Below are positions 55,700 to 64,000 of a DNA stretch of 64,000 nucleotides, in pieces. Position numbers and translations under genes: made by a program. This DNA is from Madurella fahalii (taxonomy: Eukaryota > Ascomycota > Sordariomycetes > Sordariales), in NCBI GenBank assembly GCA_029876055.1, contig CM056876.1, positions 5,518,001 to 5,582,000 of the forward strand. The letters are read 5' to 3'. The first letter of the stretch is position 1. Each line of letters begins with the position of its first letter. Under the pieces are notes generated by a model. That model saw nothing but the letters and a program-made list of their open reading frames with translations, was not told where the DNA came from and made no database searches.

Positions 55700-57003
55700 C
55701 CTCACTACTGCTGCTACTACTCGCAGGCCTCTCTCCGCTACTCGTACCGTCTTAGTCGGTTAGCCAGTGTAAAGGGGTTGTTCTGGGAACACGTTGAGGG
55801 AGATGGACCACGATGTCTTGATACCGAAAAGACCTGGACCAGCGGGCTATATCTTGGTGAACAGCCTCCTATCAATTACATAGAGACTGATCCTTGCGGA
55901 TCAGAAGTGCCCTGCGTGAGAGAGTTCCCTCACGGGGTTCTTATCTATCCTGTATCGTGACATCATCCAGCATCATTCGGCGGGTCCTCCTGACCTTCGT
56001 CTGGAGACTCTCGTTACAGCCAGGCAGTTCGCCTCGCTCCTATACCAATTAATTGCGGCCTATAAGGCCAGCTCCTCCTCTATCTCGTTGTCCGGGGCCT
56101 GGCCCTCGCCTTGGGGCGAACTTGGTACTAGAGGTATATCGGGCTACTAACCCGGGATCGGAAAGGTCTCGCCAGTCGTAGTATCTATCTACTTCCCCGT
56201 TACCCTCTCTATAACCTCTAACTTGGCCCTCTTCGACTCTATATATAACTCCCGGCGCTATATCTCCTCTACCTACCGAGCCTGCAAACGCTATACCTCC
56301 TTGGATTCTCCTAGGCTCGATCCTAGTGTCGGTGCTATTTGGTATATACAACTCCCGTTAGTACAATCTATCGTACGATAGTAGAAAATGTATCAGGCAA
56401 TTGTATATACATAGCAGCTGTCTCTTATTCCTATAGGCAGCCGGGGTAGTAGGTGACTTTGGTGCCGGGGGTACTAGCGCCTTACCTCTTAATACTATAA
56501 AAAAAAAAAAAAAAAAAGGTTAGCTCCGTTACCCACTATAATAATGAATATAAACAAAGCATATTCTATTATACGATAGAAGAGCATTTACAGTTGTAAT
56601 CGCACCTCTCCTTCTAGTCGCGGCCCTAGTAGTTGGTACAGGCACTACTTATATAGCTATGTAGTACAATGTAGTCCCGGAACAGGCGTATACTCTTCTC
56701 TGCGCTGCACAGCACCTTATACAGCTCCCAGGGCGAACCGTAGGCAGCGATAATAACCAGCTAGGCCTTACAGGGGGTATAGATAATATCGTCCTAGGTC
56801 TTTATATTGGCTTCGAACCAGCTCTTCGAGGCCACCACCGAACTATTGTAGCCCGCAACCGCACCGAGAGCAGCTGTACGGGCCTGGGTATTACCGGCAG
56901 CTACATACCGCTACAGCACCTCGGGCTACAGCACTATAGTGAAGTCGATTATACCGTCTATAACAGTCGAGGCCGGGGTAGGATAAGTAGTATATACCGC
57001 CAT
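55700..57003 (-). pseudogene. Subtelomeric three-exon gene, paralog 2, LTR-disrupted
   Basis: ATG 57003 starts MAVYTTYPTPASTVIDGIID. Exon 1 (57003-56592) contains NTQARTAALGAVAGYNSSVV, KSWFEANIKT and the Cys-motif region SACTNY.GRD.KERCDYN (second Cys now Tyr). Intron 1 (56591-56495) has an 18-T tract just before its 3' splice site. Exon 2 starts at 56494 (LRGKALVPPAPKSPTTPAAY). A likely second intron (GTATAT..TACTAAC..ATAG, ~56410-56340) leads to a coiled-coil exon (RRELYIESKRAKLEVIERV) and an acidic tail. That exon is interrupted by a solo LTR (55768-56018); reading resumes after it as ANRLRRYE and stops near 55710. In-frame TAG codons throughout. Paralogous to 53145-54327; function unknown. 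Confidence 0.68.
55768..56018 (-). repeat. Solo LTR, family A (Gypsy)
   Basis: 251 bp, begins TGTAAAGGGG and ends CTCGTTACA on the plus strand, with a perfect 5-bp target duplication GCCAG (55763-55767 and 56019-56023). Same family as the LTRs of the complete Gypsy element at 21294-28693. Inserted in the last exon of the paralog-2 gene. Confidence 0.93.
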
Positions 57004-57007
57004 CTTA

Positions 57008-57470
57008 TTCGTACGAGGTGGCTATCGGGGAGATAGATTTCTTTTTTTCCTACGATCGTATAACAGGGAAAATATTAGCAATATAACCGATATAGAGAAA
57101 AAAACAGAGCTTAGGACCAGAGCTACCTACATACGATAATTTAGCTACAGGTTGCAGTAGTAGAGATGTTTGGTAAGAAGGAGAGAGTATACGAGGGCGA
57201 GAAGATATAGGAGTAGGGTTATAGAGGAAGTGCAATTTCGTACGAGGTGGCTATCGGGGATAGGTTTCTTTTTTCCTACGATCGTACAGCAGGGAAAATA
57301 TTAGTAATATAACCGATACGGATCAGAAAGAAATAGAACCTAAGACTAGGGCTACTTATATACAACAATTTGGTTATAGGTTATAGTAATGGAGGTGGTT
57401 AGCAAGAAGGAGAGATTATACGAGGGCGAGAAGATATAGGAGAAGGTAGGGTTGTAGAGGAAGTACAATG
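57008..57470 (+). repeat. ~229-bp tandem duplication
   Basis: Two adjacent copies, each starting TTCGTACGAGGTGGCTATCG (57008 and 57237) and ending near GAGGAAGTGCAAT / GAGGAAGTACAAT. Copies differ mainly by C/T and G/A changes. The first copy begins at the start codon of paralog 2, so it includes that gene's upstream region. Confidence 0.85.
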
Positions 57471-57589
57471 AACTTCCTAGCTACTACTGATATAACGGCA
57501 GCCGGAACTTACAGGGTAGAATCGTGGTTATTAACCGGAGGTAGTATATAAGAGCGAATAAGTTCCTGCACCGGGGTTTAGCTAGTGGT

Positions 57590-58370
57590 CGTAGCTAGGA
57601 TTTGTGGGGTAGGTATATAGTTATCGACTAAAGGTAGTATATAAGAGCCGCAGGGTTTCTAGCTGCTGCTATAGTGGTCGCAGCTAGGATTCGCGGGGCA
57701 GGTATATAGTTATCGGCTGGAGGTAGTATATGAGAGCCATAGGGTTTCTAGCTACTGCTATGGTAGTTGTAGCTAGGATTTGCAGGGTAGGTGTGTAGTT
57801 GTCGACTGAAGGTAGTATACAAAAGCAACTGAGTTCCTAGCTGCTGCTATAGTGGTTGTAGCTAGGATTCGCGGGGTAGGTATATAGTTGTCGGCTAGAG
57901 GTAGTATACGAGAGCTATAGGGTTTCTAGCTGCTACTGTAGTAGTTGTAGCTAGGATTTGCGGGGCAGGTATATAGTTGTCGACTGAAGGTAGTATACGA
58001 GAGTAATGGAGTTCCTGGCTGCTACTATAGTGGTTGTAGCTAGGATTCGCGGGGTAGGTGTATGGTTGTCGGCTGGAGGCAGTGTACGAGAGCTACAGGG
58101 TTTCTAGCTGCTACTATAGTGGTCGTAGCTAGGATTCGCGGGGTAGGTGTATAGTTGTCGGCTGGAGGTAGTGTACAAGAGCTATAGGGTTTTTAGCTAC
58201 TGTTATAGTAGTCGTAGCTAGGATTTGTGGGGTAGGTATACGGTTGTCGGCTAGAGGCAGTGTATAAGAGCGATAGAGTTCCTGGTTGCAGCTAGGATTC
58301 GCGGGGTAGGAGTATAGTTATCGGCTGGAGGTAGTATACAAGAGCTGTAGGGTTCCTGGCTACTGCTATA
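57590..58370 (+). repeat. ~89-bp tandem array
   Basis: About nine units containing GTAGCTAGGATTCGCGGGG, GTATATAGTTGTCGGCTGG and AGAGCTATAGGGTTTCTAGC. The period is 87-91 bp. No long ORF. It grades into the next array at ~58370. Confidence 0.88.
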
Positions 58371-58990
58371 GTAGTGGCACCTAGGATTCCTCTGTAGAGA
58401 TGTGGTTGTAGGGGCGAGGCGATATATGAGAGCGATAGCTGTAGCACCTAGGGTTCCTCTAGAGAGATATAGTTATAGGGGCGAGGTGACGTACAAGGAC
58501 GACTGAGTTCCTAGCTACTGCTACGGCGGTAGTACCCGGGATTCCTCTATAGAGATGTGGTTGTAGGGGCGAGGCGATATACGAGAGCGATAGCCGTGGC
58601 ACCTAGGGTTCCTCTAGAGAGATATGGTTATAGGGGCGAGGTAATATACAAGGATGACTGAGTTCCTAGCTACTGCTATAGTAGTGGTACCTGGGATTCC
58701 TCTGTAGAGATATGGTTGCGGGGGCGAGGTAATATATAAGAGCGATAGCTGTAGTACCTAGGGTTCCTCTAGAGAGATGTGGCTGATGAGGCGAGGCGAT
58801 ATACGAGGGCGACAGAGTTCCTAGCTGCTACTATAGCGGTGGTACCTGGGATTCCTCTATAGAGATGTAGTTATAGGGGCGAGGCGATGTATAAGAGCGA
58901 CAGCTATGGTACCTAGGGTTCCTCTAGAGAGATATAGTTGATAAGGCGAGACTATATACAAGAGTAACAGAGTTTATAGCTACTACTATA
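58371..58990 (+). repeat. Tandem array of alternating ~75-bp half-units
   Basis: Alternating blocks: CACCTAGGGTTCCTCTAGAG with GGGGCGAGGCGATATAC, and GGATTCCTCTATAGAGATG with CTAGCTACTGCTA. Together they form a higher-order unit of roughly 150 bp present about four times. Shares the CTAGCTRCTRCTATAG motif with the preceding array, suggesting one derived from the other. Confidence 0.8.
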
Positions 58991-59249
58991 GTAATTGTAG
59001 TTAGGATAGAACCCTAACTTATACGAAGGTTCAGAGATTAATACGAAAGTCCTAAGTACTCTTAGGGATTAACCTTTAGGAAGAAGTTAATAAGAACACT
59101 ATTACTTTTACTAGCTATCCCCTAGAAAGGCCGGTAAGAACATTATCACTTTACTAGTCGTCTCTTAGAGAAGCTAGTAAAAGTACTATCTCTTTTACCA
59201 GTTATTACCTAGAGAGGCTAGTAAGAATACTATCTAAATAGTAGCCTAA

Positions 59250-59666
59250 TGAAGTAGGGGATAGTGTACTGGCCGGATAGCACTCTAAGACAACTCTGGG
59301 ACTTCGGGTCCGGCAGTATAGGTCCGGGGTATCGGGTTCCCGGCCCTCTAGGCTAGATCAGGTAATCGGACTAAGAACCTACTTTTTTTTTCTGTATTTA
59401 AGACTATCCTGACTATCGACCTCGACAGTTAAGAACAATCAAGATCAATAGTTCAAACCAATTCTTTCTTTCGATTTACTTACTCTATTAGGAGCTATCT
59501 TTACAGCCTCCCTCTGATTAGAGGGAGTCCTACCTATCTTTATTACTACTTTGGTCCAAGCCGCATTACTAGGGATCCTAGTCTGTTATCGGGTTTCTCA
59601 GTCATTGTCCCTCCCCTTATTTTATTATCTTATTATTTTATTGATAGAGTAGATATATATTTTCCA
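59250..59666 (+). repeat. LTR-like repeat, family D
   Basis: 417 bp, begins TGAAGTAGGGGATAGTG and ends ATATATTTTCCA. Contains CTGTATTTAAGAC (TATA-like, ~59390) and the palindrome CCCTCTGATTAGAGGG (~59513). Homologous to 13442-13848, 28985-29275 and 50049-50450. No target duplication found. Confidence 0.65.
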
Positions 59667-61865
59667 CTCTATTTCACTAATAGCTAAAATAAATAAGTGG
59701 AGTATAGTATAGGTAACCCACTAACTTTAACTAGACTAGATCCTAGACTTAGAGAAGGGAAAAACCTACTTACAGGTACCTATAGGTTACCTAGATATTA
59801 CTAGGTATAACCTACCTTACCTAAAATCATTTAGGTACAGGTAGGTAATCCCTATATCTATTTAGGTAATTCCAGATATAGGTAGGTAATATCTATCTAG
59901 GTTTAAGTAAGAGGTTAAGTTAGAATGGCATTTATATAATTATCTCTGTAATTATATTCGGATATTGGTATAAATTAATATAATCTCTTTAGACTTAACT
60001 CCCTCTATTTACTTTCTCTAATTCCTTGACTTACTTATAATAGTGGGTATAGTTATATACGCCTCTATTATCTAGCAGATATTCTATACTAGGTATATAT
60101 CCTTATATATCAATATAACCCTCTTGGTATAGATAGTTACTAGATTGTTTATTAGATTATATTAGGGTGATTATATAGGTGATTATAATAAGAAACTTAC
60201 TGGTAAAGTAGTCTACAATAAATAACTCTACTGCCTCTTGAACTGCGTATAATATAGCTAACTCGAATCGAATACCTGTAATATAACCATTTACAATCTC
60301 CTGAACTAGCTATATAAATAGTATTTAAGGGATTAAAAGTTTAGTATCCTTCTACTAAAGTTGGATCTCCTATAATATATATATTAAACTAGTTAGATTA
60401 GCTGTAAATAAGAAAGTTAAATATATAATTTACTTCTATATATAGTACGATATAGCTGCTACTAAATGGTATTGGTATTTTCTCTTATAGGTACTTCGGT
60501 ATTGACCTGCCGATGATAGCGGAGGCTCGGATTACTAAGGGTTTTTTTTTTCTTATAGGACTTTATAATACTCTTCTAGTTATAAATATCGCTATACTAT
60601 TTAGATACCGACTTTCCTTTCTCTTTAATAGCTATAAGGTAGGTGCTATTCCGAATCTTATTATTGCAACTACTAGCGGTTTTCTTACTATGACTACAAG
60701 TAGTCTTATAACTACGAGTAGACTTACTATTATAACTACGAGTAGTCTTATTACTATAGCTAGAGGATTTATCTCTACGACCTCTAATACCTATTTCTAT
60801 TAATATTATAATCAGCTAAAGTAGGTAATTATAGCGGTAATTATATATCTCTATTACTATTCCCTATAGGAAGAGGTAAATTATTACTTCTATTATTATC
60901 TATTATATTACCGGTATTAATATAAACTAAGCTCTCAGAGTCGTAGTTAGAAGGAAGAAGGAGAATAAGGTTATTTATAGCGAGGGATAGAAAAGAGTCT
61001 ATAGTTTAGAGGACGAGAGCTAGAGGGAACTGAAATAGTAGTAGAAAATATCCTATTAGCTCGAGGATAGAAGATAGAAAATCGACTTGATTTCTATTAG
61101 AAATATTATTATTATTCGGCCTAGTAAAATTAGTTTAGTTATTATATAAAGAAAGATTAGGAAGTAGAATAGAAGTTGCTATAGAATTATAAATATCTTA
61201 AAAGAAATATAATTATATAGGTAATTACCTTAGGAAGTGAGTTTTTAAAGAGATTTATATAAAGGACCTAGAATAGCTAATTCTTTATCGTCTAAGATCC
61301 TTAAAGCCGATAGCTCCTTAGATCTAGATCTTTAGTTTAGACTAATATCTCTAATACCTAATCTAGTAACTTCTAAAATTAAATATTAGAATATCTTAAG
61401 ATAGACGGAATTTAGAATTTACTTACTACTCTATAACTAATCTAGATTTAAAGGAGGTAACTAATTTATATTAATATTAGTCGGTACCTATTTTAGGTAC
61501 TAGCCTTTAGATTGTACTATAGAAATAAACTATATTATAGGTTAGCTGATTTTTAAGGTAATTATAACGATAATTATAGTAATTTAATTTACTAGCTAGG
61601 CCTACCTCTAATTCTCTATTCGTTTCTAGTAGAAATGGATAAAAAGTAGGGGGTTATATAGGCTATAGCACGAAAATAGGGGGTAGAAATAGATAAAAAC
61701 TTCGCGAGTAGAAACGGATAACCTTTTCTACTCCAAAAATCATATAACTAATACTAAACGAAAGAGAATAATTAGGAGCTACCTACTACGAAAATATTAG
61801 TTAGTACGACTAAAGGGTACTGAGATAAAGGGTACTGAGATATATAGGGTTGAAACTATATTATA
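59667..61865. other. AT-rich relic region, no intact gene
   Basis: Stop-rich in all frames. Short direct repeats of CTAGATATTACTAGG / ACCTATAGGT type occur at 59760-59900, and three TAGAAAYGGATAAAAA-like motifs at 61630-61730. The ORF at 60513-60803 is a low-complexity Thr/Ser repeat following a T-run, not a believable gene. Confidence 0.5.
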
Positions 61866-64000
61866 GTTGGGGTTAGGGTTTAGGTTCTATAGCCTAGTAG
61901 GCTAATCAGGAAGGTCTAATTAATCGGTTTGCCCGGGCTATACCCGGTAAAGAGACCTGTACTGTCAGTCGGCTAGCCGGGACTCTATTTAAGTCAGTTC
62001 GGCCGGATAAAATTATATCTAGGTATATTCGAGTAGCCGGAACTCTATCTAAGTTAGTTCGGCTAGACAATATTATATCTAGGTAGGTTTAGGTAGCCAG
62101 GACTGTATTTAAGTTAACTAGGTATCTAGGACTGCATTTAAGTTAGTTAAGTAGTTAGGACTCTATCTAAGTTAATCTAGGTAGCCGGAACTCTATTTAA
62201 GTCAGTTCAGCCGGATAAGATTGTATCTAAGTTCTATAGCTAAGCGGGTTAATCAGGGTTACCCAATTAATCGGCTTATCCGAGTTACGCCCGGTAAAGA
62301 GGCCTATCCTGTCAATCGGCCGGCTGGGACTCTATCTAAGTCAGTTTGGCTAGATAAGATCGTATCTAGGTTCTATAGCTAAACGAATTAATTAGATATA
62401 TCTAATCAATAGACTTGTCCGGACTATACCTAGCGAAGAGACCTATATTATCAATTGGCTAGTTGGAACTCTGTCTAAGTCAGTTCGGCTAGGCAAAATC
62501 GTATCTAGATATATTTAGGTAGCTGGAACTCTAAGTTAGTTCGGCCGGCTAAGACTCTATCTAAATCAGTTCGACTAGATAAGATTATATCTGGATAGGT
62601 TCAGGTAGTTGGGACTATATCTAAATTAGCTAGATAGCTAGGACTCTATTTAAGTTAGTTTAGCTAGATAAAATCGACTAGCGAAGAGTCTATCTAAGTT
62701 AAGTCAGCTGGTAGGGAGTTTATCTAAAATAAGTTAGCTGGTAGGGATAAGTTAGGTTAGCTAGGAGGGAGTTAATCTAAATTAGGTTAGCTAGGAGGGA
62801 GTTTATCTAAATCAGATCAGCTGGACTATATTATATTTAAATTAAGTCGGCCGGTAGAGAGTCTATCTAAACTAAGTCGTCCGGTATAGAATTTATCTAG
62901 ATTAAGTCGGCTAGCTAGGAGTCTATCTAAGTTATATCGGCCGGTAAAGAATTTATTTAGATTAAGTTAGTTAGTAGGGAGTCTGTCTAAATTAGGTCGG
63001 CCGGCTAGGAGTCTATCGAAATTAGGTTAGCTAGTAGATAATTTATCTAAATTAAATCGGCTAATTTAGAGTCTATCTAAGTTAGGTCGGCTAGTAGGGA
63101 GTTTATCTAAATCAGGTTAGCTAGACTATATTCTATCTAAGTTAGGTAAGCTGGACTATATTATATTTAATTTAGGTCGGCTAGTAGAGAGTCTACCTAA
63201 GTCAGATCAGCCGGCTAGGAGTTTATCTAAGTTATATTGTCCGGCAGAGAATCTATCTAGATTAAGTTAGCTAGTAGAGAGTCTATTTAAGTCAGATTAG
63301 CTAGGAAGGAGTTTATTTAAGTCAGATCAGCCAATAGGAAGTCTATCTAAGTCAGGTAGGATAGCTGAAAGTCAATTTAAGTTAGGTAGGTCAGTATAGA
63401 GTCTATCTAAGTAGGTTGGCTAATAGAGAGTTTCTCTATATCGGGTTAGCCGGTAAGGAGTCTATCTAAATTAGGTTAGCTAGTAGGGAGTTAATATAAG
63501 TCAGGTCGGTTAGTAAAGAGTTTAAGTCAGGTTGGCTAGTAGGGAGTCTATCTAAGTTAGGTAGGATAGCTGGGAATTAATCTAAGTTAGATAGGCTAGA
63601 AAGGAGTTTCTCTATATTAGATAGGCTGGTAAGGAGTCTATATAAATCAGGTCAGCCTGTAAAGAGTCTATCTAAGTTAAGTGGGCTAGTAGGGAATTTC
63701 TCTATATCAAGTCGAGTAGTAAGGAGTCTATTTAAATCAGGTTAGCTAGACTATATTGTATTAAAGTCCGGTCAGCTAGTAGAGAGTTTCTCTATATCAG
63801 GTCGGCTGAATTATATTATATCGAAGTCAGGTGAGCTAGTAGGAAGTCTATCTAAGTTAGGTTGGCTAGTAGGGAATCTATCTAAGTCAGGTCGGCCAGT
63901 AGGGAGTTTCTTTATATTAGGTTAGCTAGTAGAGAGTTTCTCTAAATTAGGTCGGCTACTAATAAATCTATTTAAATAGGTAGGCCGGTAGGGAGTCTAT
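61866..64000 (+). repeat. 30-bp minisatellite array 2, runs off window
   Basis: A leader with GGGGTTAGGGTTTAGG and GTTCTATAGC (61866-61965) recurs at about 62228 and 62367 inside the array. Up to ~62650 the units are a variant form (GACTCTATTTAAGTCAG.. and GATAAGATYRTATCTAGG..). After ~62690 they match array 1: starts TAGGGAGTCTATCTAAG, ends GTCGGCCGG. Roughly 45 standard units to the window edge, where it continues. Confidence 0.9.

Noticed and set aside
60513..60803. 96-codon ORF rich in Thr and Ser
   Set aside because: Low-complexity repeat downstream of a T-run in an AT-rich relic; no conserved domain or splice context.

Overview
The window looks like an accessory, repeat-rich chromosome segment of a filamentous ascomycete (Pezizomycotina). 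The evidence is short introns (50-75 nt) with GT..AG ends and CTAAC/CTGAC branch sites, HET-domain and NACHT genes, a Zn2Cys6 regulator, a GH11 xylanase, a CVNH gene, pogo-type DNA transposons and Ty3/Gypsy elements. In most repeats Gln and Trp codons have become TAA/TAG, the C-to-T / G-to-A pattern expected from repeat-induced point mutation (RIP). I cannot name the genus.

Layout. 0-5 kb: a decayed hypothetical gene, a 5'-truncated HET pseudogene and an apparently intact CVNH-domain gene (4448-4937, minus). 5.6-7.5 kb: complete pogo-like transposon 1 with decayed transposase. 9.0-11.3 kb: a second, nearly full-length HET pseudogene. 11.8-13.4 kb: 3'-truncated pogo-like element 2 with a nested solo LTR. 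15.2-17.6 kb: an intact two-exon Zn2Cys6 protein of 784 aa. 18.5-20.1 kb: a broken membrane protein resembling DUF3433. 20.6-21.0 kb: a MITE with ~109-bp terminal inverted repeats. 21.3-28.7 kb: a complete Ty3/Gypsy element on the minus strand with an extra spliced, antisense gene between integrase and 3' LTR. 30.6-31.3 kb: an intact secreted GH11 xylanase gene. 32.6-35.1 kb: pogo-like element 3, carrying solo LTRs of two families. 36.0-39.9 kb: a HeLo-like/NACHT STAND (NLR-like) gene with two frameshifts. 40.7-42.4 kb: another solo LTR and a Gypsy pol relic.

From 42.5 kb on, the sequence looks subtelomeric: degenerate CCCTAA telomeric repeats (42544-42935), then a 4.9-kb telomere-linked RecQ-like helicase gene (TLH) that is GC-rich, almost frameshift-free and riddled with TAG codons. 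AT-rich relics follow, then two arrays of a 30-bp minisatellite (50.6-51.6 and 61.9-64.0 kb, the latter running off the window), several other tandem arrays, and two paralogous three-exon genes (53.1-54.3 and 55.7-57.0 kb), the second cut by a solo LTR of the Gypsy family.

How it fits together: the intact genes (CVNH, Zn2Cys6, GH11) are single-copy islands in RIP-mutated repeats. The pogo elements and the MITE share a terminal architecture made of 17-bp units with a constant ATAAGCGAG core and a family-specific remainder. The inward-facing telomere repeat array next to a TLH gene suggests a former chromosome end now internal. Intron ends, target-site duplications and reading frames were worked out by hand; no database search was run.
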